Part shown: one piece after another, positions 1 to 7,651 of the stretch | Numbering within the stretch: the stretch's first letter is position 1 | How the letters are laid out: every line of letters starts with the position of its first letter | From: Bacteroidetes bacterium UBA6161 | GTDB taxonomy: Bacteria; Bacteroidota; Bacteroidia; NS11-12g; UBA955 | Length of the DNA stretch: 33,211 bases | Assembly (NCBI GenBank): GCA_002422315.1 | Contig: DIUJ01000005.1 | Coordinates: 2,234-35,444 of the forward strand | Direction of reading: 5' to 3' | Made by a program: the position numbers and the translations under genes | The notes under the pieces: generated by a model | Seen by the model: the letters and a program-made list of their open reading frames with translations, nothing else | Told to the model about the DNA's origin: nothing | Database searches by the model: none

Positions 1-2090
1 TTCTCGTTTACAAACAGTTCCATAGAATCGGTGCCTGTGCAACCCAAAGTGTCGGTTACTGTATGGTATATCATCCCAGGCTGGTTCCACCATATACTGT
101 GGGAAGTATCTCTGTTCAGTGGCGATGGAAGCCATTTGAAACTCCATATAGAGTCCCTTGGGTAGTTGGATTCTAAAAACAAGGTATCGTAACTACAAAT
201 CCGAACATCTGGTCCTATATACGGCACAGGGTTGTATATAAAGTTCACTATCGTGGAGTCTTGGGCTTCGCAGCCTTCGGTGTCAAATACCTTTATTTCT
301 ACTATCTGGGTCTCTTGCGGTTTCCACCTATACGTAAGCAAGGTGTCTTTGGGGTTGTGGTTGCCTAGTGGCCTAAACCATTTGTAATTAAATGCCGGAG
401 TACCATTCGTCACTCGCCCTTCTAGTACCATAGAGTCGCCCTGGCATACAAAGGTATCGCTTGGCAAGAATACTTGCAACTGTGGTGGCATGATTATCGT
501 ATCAAAGTATTCTGTCGGGCAATTTAACGGGGGATTATTTATGGTATAGGTAATAATGTATTTACCTCCTGCCGCAAATCTAAAACTGTCTTTCTTATTG
601 AAGGAGCGGTAAAGGGGATTCCCTGCGTTGGTAGAGTCTCTTATGGCCCAGTCGTGCTGGTAGGTGCCTTTGTAGAAAAAGGTATCTTCTGGTACACTCT
701 CAAAGACCAGCAATCCACATTTTTTCTTGGTGTATTCTCTATCTGCAAAAGCTTTACGTTTTACTCTTATAGCATATCCTCTAGAGGATATCGCATTTTT
801 AGGACAGGCCCTGTCTCTTGCCGTTACTACGAAGGGGTAGGGTGCTTCTCTTCCATCTCCTATTCGGGTTTGCCAACAAAGTTTGGCAACTCGTCTTGCA
901 AAAATAACTCCGTTGTCGTTTATCAATTGTGGATTTCCAACCTCAAAGGTGGCTCCGGGCAATGTTTTAGTCCAGTCTAGGTCTATCGTATCCACCCAAG
1001 GCTGTCTACCTCCCGATCCATTAAATTCTTCGTCGAGGGCCTCTATGTCTACACATATTTTCTCTCCTTCGCATATCGCATCTAACTGTAAGGCATTTAA
1101 TTGTGGGGAGTTGTTGTTCCCGCAAACTATCACACGCACTTGTATCTCTCGTCGGGAGTAACTTAGCCGAACCCAAGTCCTTCCCGTACTGTCTAATCGC
1201 CATTGGTCTATTTGGATTACCAAAACCCCTGTTTCGTCGCAATCGGTTGGCATCCAAATCAAATCACCTGTTTCGGTATCGTAATAAAATCCTTCGGGTG
1301 GATTTCTATTTGGTCTTGGAACACATCTGCCATTGGCATCTGGTCTTCTGCAATAGGATGTCATAGGCCAAGTTGGAGAAAGTCCTTTTAAGTAGTTTGC
1401 ATTTAGGCCATTACCTCTTTGCACTGTTCCCATAGAAAATACTAAAGAATCCCCATCTTCTACATCCGATGCTCCATTGTTAAAATAAAAAGGCTGGTTG
1501 CAGCAAATATAGGCCACAGGAGGGTTGGACATTATAGGGCCATTGTCACACTTGGTTTTAGTCTTTGCGATATTGCAAATGTTTATCATGGAGCTGGTAT
1601 AAAACACACCACCATTAACCGTATTGATAGCACCATTTACACAGCACTCCTGAGCTATGATTTCAAATTCGCAGCAGCCATCGTCTACCATGTCTTTTAA
1701 CCAACCTGTTGTAAAATCCATGTCAAACTCCCAAGTATGTTCCTCCACACCATCGCCTGTAGAACTTGTATTTGAAGGAGAACATGCACCAGGCGCCGCA
1801 GTACACGTAGGGGTAATGTCCCTTATACTTGTACGGGTAGTGGTGAAAGTTCTTGATTGACTGTTTTTCACACAGCGAATAGAAGGAATATTTATTTGGC
1901 CCAAAAATGGAGCACCTCTACAGTCGCGGTAGCCTTTATATACCACCTTGTACTTCCCTGGAGAAATACACTCCCAAGCAATATCCGCTCCCATTACGTG
2001 GGATGCATTAGCTTGCCTTGGTAGTAAGAGAAATAAGCAAAAAATAAAAGCAAAAAGTTTGCCGTACCAATTTAGTAGTTTTTTATTCAT
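1..2090 (-). CDS. Large secreted PKD-type surface protein (N-terminal part, cut by the window edge)
   Basis: The frame from the ATG at 2088-2090 stays open for 696 codons to base 1, so the C-terminus lies outside. Residues 1-29 form a signal peptide (basic start, hydrophobic core, QANA before SHVMGADI). The mature start SHVMGADIAWEC followed by YRDCRG is a hallmark of large Bacteroidota extracellular proteins annotated as PKD-domain or gliding-motility-associated. Residues 30 to about 530 are Cys-rich with SDVEDGDSL and VTARDRACP motifs. From about 537 two PKD/Ig-like units follow, each opening with a short Cys motif (DTFVCQGDS, DVRICSYDT). Such proteins usually end in a T9SS sorting domain, which cannot be checked here. 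It is probably exported to the cell surface, perhaps for adhesion or gliding, but the exact role is unknown. By eye its GC content is higher than in the genes to its right. A terminator and a candidate promoter separate it from the gene upstream. Confidence 0.85.
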   Translation of the reverse strand, partial: MNKKLLNWYGKLFAFIFCLFLLLPRQANASHVMGADIAWECISPGKYKVVYKGYRDCRGAPFLGQINIPSIRCVKNSQSRTFTTTRTSIRDITPTCTAAPGACSPSNTSSTGDGVEEHTWEFDMDFTTGWLKDMVDDGCCEFEIIAQECCVNGAINTVNGGVFYTSSMINICNIAKTKTKCDNGPIMSNPPVAYICCNQPFYFNNGASDVEDGDSLVFSMGTVQRGNGLNANYLKGLSPTWPMTSYCRRPDANGRCVPRPNRNPPEGFYYDTETGDLIWMPTDCDETGVLVIQIDQWRLDSTGRTWVRLSYSRREIQVRVIVCGNNNSPQLNALQLDAICEGEKICVDIEALDEEFNGSGGRQPWVDTIDLDWTKTLPGATFEVGNPQLINDNGVIFARRVAKLCWQTRIGDGREAPYPFVVTARDRACPKNAISSRGYAIRVKRKAFADREYTKKKCGLLVFESVPEDTFFYKGTYQHDWAIRDSTNAGNPLYRSFNKKDSFRFAAGGKYIITYTINNPPLNCPTEYFDTIIMPPQLQVFLPSDTFVCQGDSMVLEGRVTNGTPAFNYKWFRPLGNHNPKDTLLTYRWKPQETQIVEIKVFDTEGCEAQDSTIVNFIYNPVPYIGPDVRICSYDTLFLESNYPRDSIWSFKWLPSPLNRDTSHSIWWNQPGMIYHTVTDTLGCTGTDSMELFVNE

Positions 2091-2141
2091 TTGAAATGTT
2101 GTCTTAATTATTAAACACCGTTCTTCTTTAAAAAGTTGCCC

Positions 2142-2170
2142 CAAATATATACAAAATAAAAAAAATGCAA
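2142..2170 (-). promoter_or_regulatory. Candidate Bacteroidota promoter for the large surface protein
   Basis: On the minus strand TTG (2170-2168) is followed after 18 nt by TATATTTG (2149-2142), which fits the Bacteroidota primary-sigma consensus TTG-N19-TAnnTTTG. Transcription would start about 45 nt before the ATG at 2090. It lies just downstream of the preceding operon's terminator, which fits an independent unit. The region is very AT-rich, so a chance match is possible. Confidence 0.4.
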
Positions 2171-2203
2171 TAATTTATTTTTATACCGTTAATTATCAGC
2201 TAA

Positions 2204-2240
2204 ATAAAAATGGCTATCTGTTTTCAGATAGCCATTAAAA
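2204..2240 (-). terminator. Intrinsic terminator of the immunophilin operon
   Basis: A perfect 12-bp stem (2209-2220 with 2225-2236) has a 4-nt loop and is followed on the minus strand by a T-rich run. It lies about 25 nt after the stop codon of the PPIase lipoprotein gene. The flanking A run also gives a weaker T tract on the other strand. Confidence 0.8.
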
Positions 2241-2262
2241 AACAAATTACTTGGTGGATAAT

Positions 2263-3402
2263 TTATTCTGCTGATAAAATTTCGATCTCAAAAATAAGTG
2301 TTGCATTGGGAGGAATAACTCCTGGATAGCCTCTTTCTCCATAACCCAAATTGCCTGGTACCAATAAGGTAGTTTGAGTTCCGGGGTTAAATAACTGCAT
2401 GCCAAGGTCCCAACCTTGAATTACCTGACCTTGACCAACGACAAAACTAAAAGGTTGGTTTCTATCTCTTGATGAATCTATTTTATTTCCATTAGCTAAC
2501 TTAAGAACATAATGGCAGGTAACTTTTTGTCCTGCTTTAATGTTAGGTCCAGAACCTTTTTGGGTAGTGATATAAGCTAGTCCATTTGCTTCTTTTGTAG
2601 CCTTATCATAATATTGTTTAAGTGCTTCTTGTTCTTTTTTCATAGCTTCTTGTTCTAATTTTTTCTTATTTTCTATTAAAGTTTGTTGTCCGTCTTTAAA
2701 AACCTTTGGGGCATCAAAAGAAAGAGCTTCTTTCCCAATTCTAACAATAGAAACACTTTCCATTATATCGTCTTGCTTAATAGAGTTTACTACATCCATA
2801 CCATCAACCACAGAGCCAAAGACCGTATGTTTCCCATCAAGCCAGTCTGTTTTAACATGGGTGATAAAAAACTGACTACCATTTGTTCCAGGCCCCGCAT
2901 TTGCCATAGACAAGATACCAGGTCCTGAGTGTTTTAAATCTGGCACAATTTCATCTTCGAAATTATAACCAGGTCCACCTGCGCCAGTTCCTTGAGGATC
3001 TCCACCTTGAATCATAAAATTATCAATCACTCTATGAAATTTAAGTCCGTCATAATAAGCATGTCCTAAAGGAAAGGATGCATTTTCCATTTTACCTTCT
3101 GCCAATGCTACGAAATTCGCAACAGTAATAGGAGTTTTAGCGTGTTCTAATTTTACAACAATATCACCTTTGTTGGTTTTAAATTTGGCATAAATGCCAT
3201 CGGTTAAATTCAATTCTTTATTGTTTGACATAATATATGATAATCCTTTTTTGACAGTTACTTTTGTTGTTACAGGGGGCTTTATAGAGTTGTTTGAGGT
3301 TTCATTTGCAACATCAGTGGAGGCATCCTGTTTATTTGCTGCACTACAGCTAGCCACACCTATGGCAATCGCTATTAAAGCTGTTAAAGGGTAATTTTTC
3401 AT
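2263..3402 (-). CDS. Dual-family immunophilin: lipoprotein peptidyl-prolyl isomerase with cyclophilin and FKBP domains
   Basis: This 379-aa protein should catalyse cis-trans isomerisation of proline peptide bonds in the periplasm or at the outer membrane. Residues 1-19 are a lipoprotein signal with the lipid-accepting Cys at 19 (GVASC). The cyclophilin domain covers about 68-225: FHRVI at 122-126 with the catalytic Arg, FMIQGGDPQGTG, GSQFFIT at 175-181 and WLDGKHTVFG. A charged helical linker (about 240-272, rich in Lys, Glu and Gln) leads to an FKBP domain at about 283-378, with CHYVL, VIQGWDLGM (pocket Trp) and IPPNATLIFEIEIL. Both active-site sets look intact. Fused cyclophilin-FKBP proteins are known as dual-family immunophilins but are uncommon. 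The start overlaps the upstream unknown gene by ATGA, so the two are likely co-translated. Confidence 0.93.
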   Translation of the reverse strand: MKNYPLTALIAIAIGVASCSAANKQDASTDVANETSNNSIKPPVTTKVTVKKGLSYIMSNNKELNLTDGIYAKFKTNKGDIVVKLEHAKTPITVANFVALAEGKMENASFPLGHAYYDGLKFHRVIDNFMIQGGDPQGTGAGGPGYNFEDEIVPDLKHSGPGILSMANAGPGTNGSQFFITHVKTDWLDGKHTVFGSVVDGMDVVNSIKQDDIMESVSIVRIGKEALSFDAPKVFKDGQQTLIENKKKLEQEAMKKEQEALKQYYDKATKEANGLAYITTQKGSGPNIKAGQKVTCHYVLKLANGNKIDSSRDRNQPFSFVVGQGQVIQGWDLGMQLFNPGTQTTLLVPGNLGYGERGYPGVIPPNATLIFEIEILSAE

Positions 3403-3764
3403 TGTATATTGTTGTTAAAATTAATTATTTCTTCTCTTTCAAAATATTCTATAATATGTTGTTTCATAAAAAGTTCTTGTTCAAACATGTCAAACCTTGG
3501 CAAAGGCTTTAGAAGTTTCCATTGAGGCCAGCCAAATTCATCAAATCCGTCTAGAACATAATGCCCTGAATAACTTAGGATTTTGCAAACTGCGATGTGC
3601 ATTAACAAAACCTTTTCATCTTTTGCAAATTTCCCTTCATTTATCGAGCCAAGTTCTCTTATCCCTATCAAATACAACATTGCATTTAAATCAGGTTTTT
3701 TCTCGAAATTTTCTGAAACAAAATCTACAATCATCTTCCACTTTTCCACTAATTCATTCGTCAT
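3399..3764 (-). CDS. Conserved protein of unknown function, coupled to the immunophilin gene
   Basis: A soluble 121-aa protein with no signal peptide, membrane segment or Cys-metal motif. It has a helical N-terminal half (DLNAMLYLIGIRELG), then KDEKVLLMHIAVCKIL, then an aromatic stretch DGFDEFGWPQWKLLKPLP, and a C-terminal helix. The overall look resembles short hypothetical proteins of other Bacteroidota, but I cannot assign a function. Its stop overlaps the start of the PPIase lipoprotein by 4 nt (ATGA), which indicates one transcript and probably translational coupling. It is divergent from the GH3-family gene across a 78-nt gap. The ATG at 3764 is the first in-frame start after that gap. 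Confidence 0.75.
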   Translation of the reverse strand: MTNELVEKWKMIVDFVSENFEKKPDLNAMLYLIGIRELGSINEGKFAKDEKVLLMHIAVCKILSYSGHYVLDGFDEFGWPQWKLLKPLPRFDMFEQELFMKQHIIEYFEREEIINFNNNIQ

Positions 3765-3842
3765 ATTTTAATTTTGTTTAATATTGCGCAAATTCCATAG
3801 ATATCAATACAATGTAACTATCGAATAAAACGCTACAAAGAA

Positions 3843-5390
3843 ATGAAAATCATTGGCCAAATAATCCACAAAGGTAGAAAAATTTCTACATCTCTTTTAT
3901 TAAATCAAGCTAAAGCTAGTAAAACACAGCTTAGAACCCTCAGAAAATTAATTAAAAAAGCCGAAAATACCGCATTTGGCTCGCATTATAATTTCGACCA
4001 AATACTTGATTCAAAAGAAATATACACTACTTTTTGTAGCAATGTTCCAATTTCAGACTACTCAAAAATGTATCCTTGGTGGCAGCGGTCATATATTGGA
4101 GAAGAAAATGTAACTTGGCCAGGGAAAGTAGATTATTTTGCTCTGAGCAGTGGCACATCCGAAGGATCAAGCAAATATATTCCGGTTACTCCAGATATGC
4201 TTAAGGCTATTAGAAAAGCAAGTTTAAGACAAATACTAAGTATCGCAAAATCTGATTTCCCAAAGGACTTTTTTGCCAAAGATTATGTAATGATTGGAGG
4301 AAGTACAGATTTGAACTTTGACGGAAAAGTATATTCTGGAGATTTGAGTGGTATTACGACCCAAAACTTGCCATATTGGTTTGAAAAATTTTCTAGACCA
4401 AGCTTGGAAATTAGAAGTACTAAAAATTGGAATGAAAAAATAGATAAAATAACTCAGGACGCTAAAAACTGGGATGTAGTAATGATAGCAGGAGTTCCAG
4501 CATGGATTCAACTTTTATTTGAAAATATTATAAAAGTGTACAATCTCAAGACCATCCACGACATTTGGCCCAATCTTAGTATCTATATTCATGGAGGGGT
4601 GGCGATTGACCCATACAAAAAAGCCATAAATTCTCTTTGTTCAAAACCAATCATGTATTTTGAAACATACCTGGCATCCGAAGGTTTTATAGCTTATCAG
4701 AGTCATGAAAAAGCAACGGGGATGAGACTACTATTCAAAAACGACATGTATTACGAGTTTGTTCCCTTTAATAAAGATAATTTTAATGAAAATGGGGAGA
4801 TAAAAACTGGAGCAGAAGCTCTTAATATTAGCCAAGTGGTCGAAAACAAAGAATATGCGATACTACTCTCTACATGTGCAGGTGCTTGGCGATACTTGAT
4901 CGGAGATGTTATAAAATTTACAGACGTTGAAAACTGTGAAATAAAAATCACTGGCCGTACTAAACACTATTTAAGTCTATGTGGAGAACACCTATCCGTG
5001 GACAATATGAACAAAGCCCTAGAAAAACTTTCAGAAGAATTCAATCAAAACTTTGTTGAATTTACAGTAAAAGGTATACCATTTGAGAATTTATTTGCTC
5101 ATGAATGGTATATAGGGACGGAAAGGATAGAATCTTTGAACAGCCTAGAAGTTGCAAACAAATTAGATGAAATATTAAAAGAACTAAACGACGACTATGC
5201 TACAGAGAGACTTCATGCTTTAAAAAAAATAAACGTAAATCTAGTGCCGAATGAATTGTTTGTTAAATGGCTAGAAACTAGGGGGAAACTTGGTTCACAA
5301 AACAAGTTTCCAAGAGTGCTTACCGATGATTTATTTTCCAATTGGAAAGATTTCGTAGAAAGTCAAGATCCAATCAACAGAGTATCTTAA
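3843..5390 (+). CDS. GH3-family acyl-acid adenylating enzyme
   Basis: The 515-aa protein has the layout of the GH3 auxin-responsive-promoter family (acyl-adenylate-forming ANL superfamily). In plants these enzymes join amino acids to carboxylic acids through an acyl-AMP intermediate; bacterial substrates are mostly unknown. Motifs seen: phosphate-binding SSGTSEGSSKYIP at 102-114; FETYLASEGF, matching the second adenylation motif; YLIGDVIKF, matching the Y-x-x-GD nucleotide-binding motif; then KITGRTKHYLSLCGEHLS at the hinge to a small C-terminal domain. No signal peptide or membrane segment, so cytosolic. The length is normal for the family. It is divergent from the minus-strand unknown gene and 73 nt ahead of the aminotransferase, which has its own candidate promoter. 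Confidence 0.88.
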   Translation: MKIIGQIIHKGRKISTSLLLNQAKASKTQLRTLRKLIKKAENTAFGSHYNFDQILDSKEIYTTFCSNVPISDYSKMYPWWQRSYIGEENVTWPGKVDYFALSSGTSEGSSKYIPVTPDMLKAIRKASLRQILSIAKSDFPKDFFAKDYVMIGGSTDLNFDGKVYSGDLSGITTQNLPYWFEKFSRPSLEIRSTKNWNEKIDKITQDAKNWDVVMIAGVPAWIQLLFENIIKVYNLKTIHDIWPNLSIYIHGGVAIDPYKKAINSLCSKPIMYFETYLASEGFIAYQSHEKATGMRLLFKNDMYYEFVPFNKDNFNENGEIKTGAEALNISQVVENKEYAILLSTCAGAWRYLIGDVIKFTDVENCEIKITGRTKHYLSLCGEHLSVDNMNKALEKLSEEFNQNFVEFTVKGIPFENLFAHEWYIGTERIESLNSLEVANKLDEILKELNDDYATERLHALKKINVNLVPNELFVKWLETRGKLGSQNKFPRVLTDDLFSNWKDFVESQDPINRVS

Positions 5391-5431
5391 AATTTATGAC
5401 AACTTCTTTTAACATGATATTACAAAAGATA

Positions 5432-5439
5432 TACATTTG
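5432..5439 (+). promoter_or_regulatory. Candidate -7 element for the aminotransferase-kinase-K+ transporter operon
   Basis: TACATTTG matches the Bacteroidota -7 consensus TAnnTTTG exactly and lies 24 nt before the ATG at 5464. No clear TTG is found at the matching -33 position (the sequence there is T/A-rich), so support is partial. Confidence 0.35.
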
Positions 5440-5463
5440 CATTTTACCATTTAATACAATAAA

Positions 5464-6657
5464 ATGTCGATCCTTTCCGATAGAATTAAGCAACTAGGAG
5501 AATCTGAAACTTTAGCCATGGCAAAACGAGCCAGGGCACTGCAAGCAGAAGGCCACAATGTGATCAGCCTAAGTACTGGGGAACCAGACTTTTTTACACC
5601 CGACCATATTAAAGAAGCTGCTAAAAATGCCATACAAAATAATAAAAGCTACTATACACCAGTAGCTGGGATACCTGAATTGAGGCAAGCGATAAGTTAT
5701 AAACTAAAAAGGGACAATAACTTAAATTATTCACCCGAACAAATAGTTGTAAGTACTGGTGCAAAACACACTATCATGAACCTTATTCTCTCCGTTATAA
5801 ATCCAGGGGACGAAGTAATTATTCCTACACCTTATTGGGTAAGTTATGCAGAGATGGTAAGATTTGCGGGAGGAATTCCTAAATTTGTAAAAGGTAAGTT
5901 CGAAAATGAATATAAAATTACAGCTGAAGAACTAGAATCAAACATAAGTGCTCATACAAAATTGTTGTTATTTTCTAGTCCTTGTAACCCTACTGGGGCA
6001 ATTTACTCAAAAGAAGAGCTTTTAGAACTTTCTAAAATACTGCAAAAGCACCCTAAAATATTGATTTGTTCTGACGAAATATACGAACATATAAATTTTG
6101 TCGGGAATCATTTTAGTATAGCACAGATAGAATCAATGTACGAAAGAACTATTGTTGTAAACGGTGTAAGTAAAGGTTTTGCTATGACAGGATGGAGGAT
6201 TGGTTATCTTGCGGGTCCAAAAGAAATTGCATTAGCTTGTGAAAAATTACAAGGTCAATTTACTTCAGGTGCTAACTCTATTGCTCAGTATGCTTCTGTT
6301 GCAGCTATGGGCGATAATTTAGAACCAACTTATGCAATGAGAAATAAGTTTAAAGAACGTAGAGATCTTGTAATTGAATTGTCTAAAGACATAATTGGTT
6401 TTAAAACATTTATTCCAAAGGGTGCATTCTATTTATATCCAGATATAAGTTATTATTTTGGGAAAGCAAATGGCGAAACTACTATCCATGATGCTTTTGA
6501 CTTATCTATGTATTTACTAAACGATGCGCATGTTGCTACTGTAAGTGGTTCTGCTTTTGGTTCAGAAGAATGCATCAGATTATCCTTTGCCACATCTTCC
6601 GAATTATTAATAGAGGCTTTTAGAAGAATGAAAATAAGCCTTGACAAACTTAATTAA
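5464..6657 (+). CDS. aspC: Aspartate-type aminotransferase (PLP-dependent, class I)
   Basis: This 397-aa cytosolic fold-type I enzyme probably moves the amino group between aspartate and 2-oxoglutarate. Seen in order: LSTGEPDF near the N-terminus, the family's substrate-binding segment; YTPVAGIPELRQAI; SSPCNPTGAIYS with the Asn that contacts the cofactor; CSDEIYEHI with the PLP-pyridine Asp and Tyr; NGVSKGFAMTGWRIGY with the Schiff-base Lys at residue 237; and ECIRLSFA with the C-terminal carboxylate-binding Arg. The pattern fits the aspartate transaminase Ib subgroup. Related enzymes use other acceptors (for example prephenate), so substrate range is inferred. It starts a tight run: the kinase ATG follows its stop by one base. 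Confidence 0.9.
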   Translation: MSILSDRIKQLGESETLAMAKRARALQAEGHNVISLSTGEPDFFTPDHIKEAAKNAIQNNKSYYTPVAGIPELRQAISYKLKRDNNLNYSPEQIVVSTGAKHTIMNLILSVINPGDEVIIPTPYWVSYAEMVRFAGGIPKFVKGKFENEYKITAEELESNISAHTKLLLFSSPCNPTGAIYSKEELLELSKILQKHPKILICSDEIYEHINFVGNHFSIAQIESMYERTIVVNGVSKGFAMTGWRIGYLAGPKEIALACEKLQGQFTSGANSIAQYASVAAMGDNLEPTYAMRNKFKERRDLVIELSKDIIGFKTFIPKGAFYLYPDISYYFGKANGETTIHDAFDLSMYLLNDAHVATVSGSAFGSEECIRLSFATSSELLIEAFRRMKISLDKLN

Positions 6658-6658
6658 T

Positions 6659-7651
6659 ATGTATTCATTAAAAGAAAAATTCAAAGGCAAGAATGTAGTC
6701 ATTATAGGAGATATAATGTTAGACTCATATATAATGGGTGGAGTTGAAAGAATATCGCCAGAGGCTCCAGTACCGGTAGTGAATATAAAGCAAAGAGAAG
6801 ATAGGCTTGGTGGGGCTGCTAATGTTGCCCTAAATATTAAAGCACTTGGAGCAAACCCTATACTTTGTTCAATAGTTGGAAATGACAATGAAGGCAGAAT
6901 ATTGTTAGAATTAATGAAAGAATCTGGTATTTCTACGGAGTTTATATATACCTCTACTTTCAGAAACACTACTGCAAAAACAAGGATTATGGCTCAAAAA
7001 CACCAACTACTTAGACTTGACAACGAAAATACTTTTGACCTAAGCCAAGAAGAAAATACAATTTTCCAAAACCTAGCAGAAAATGCTATTCCTAAAAGTG
7101 ATGTGGTTATTTTTGAGGACTACAATAAAGGGCTATTAACCCATTTTAATATCCCATACTTTATTAAACTTTGTAATGAAAAAGAAATACCTACTGCTGT
7201 AGACCCGAAAAAGAAAAATTTTTGGGAATATGAAAATGTTACAGTTTTCAAACCTAATTTAAAAGAACTAAAAGAGGCTTTAAATTGGTCCGAGGACATA
7301 AATCCTGTAACAGAATCTTTAGATATAGCAGTAGAGCAAATGGAAGCGAAACTTAAAAATAAAATCAGTTTTATTACTTTGTCAGAAAATGGGGTATTCA
7401 TAAAAGACAAAAAAGAAAGCCATAGAGTTCCTGCTCATATCAGGAATATTTCTGATGTTTCAGGGGCAGGAGACACCGTAATTAGCGTAGCAGCCTTGTG
7501 CCTAGCAAATAATTTCCCTATATACCATATTGCCCAAATAGCCAATTTGGCGGGAGGTTTAGTATGTGAAGAACCAGGTGTTGTTCCAATAAACTTAGAA
7601 AAACTAGAGACCGAGCTAGTAAAAAACATAGTACCCAATGTTGGCAAATAA
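6659..7651 (+). CDS. rfaE1: D-glycero-beta-D-manno-heptose-7-phosphate kinase (PfkB family)
   Basis: The 330-aa product is a stand-alone version of the kinase half of HldE, which phosphorylates D-glycero-D-manno-heptose 7-phosphate at C1 on the way to ADP-heptose for LPS. Evidence: GDIMLDSYIMG near the start; RISPEAPVPVV, characteristic of RfaE/HldE; the substrate-binding RLGGAANVALNIKALG; and SGAGDT with the catalytic Asp at residue 272. The nucleotidyltransferase half is absent and would be a separate gene. An upstream in-frame TTG would give six more residues and overlap aspC; the ATG one base after the aspC stop starts the domain better. The stop lies inside the K+ transporter gene (14-nt overlap). 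Confidence 0.88.
   Translation: MYSLKEKFKGKNVVIIGDIMLDSYIMGGVERISPEAPVPVVNIKQREDRLGGAANVALNIKALGANPILCSIVGNDNEGRILLELMKESGISTEFIYTSTFRNTTAKTRIMAQKHQLLRLDNENTFDLSQEENTIFQNLAENAIPKSDVVIFEDYNKGLLTHFNIPYFIKLCNEKEIPTAVDPKKKNFWEYENVTVFKPNLKELKEALNWSEDINPVTESLDIAVEQMEAKLKNKISFITLSENGVFIKDKKESHRVPAHIRNISDVSGAGDTVISVAALCLANNFPIYHIAQIANLAGGLVCEEPGVVPINLEKLETELVKNIVPNVGK

Noticed and set aside
654..1860. Several plus-strand open frames of 60-110 codons over the left edge
   Set aside because: They lie antisense to the continuous minus-strand surface-protein frame, which has a signal peptide and family motifs. Their products are low in recognisable features.
3769..3776. TAATTTTG as promoter -7 element for the GH3 gene
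   Set aside because: No TTG at the right distance upstream, and one such match is expected by chance fairly often in AT-rich DNA. The leader would be about 60 nt.
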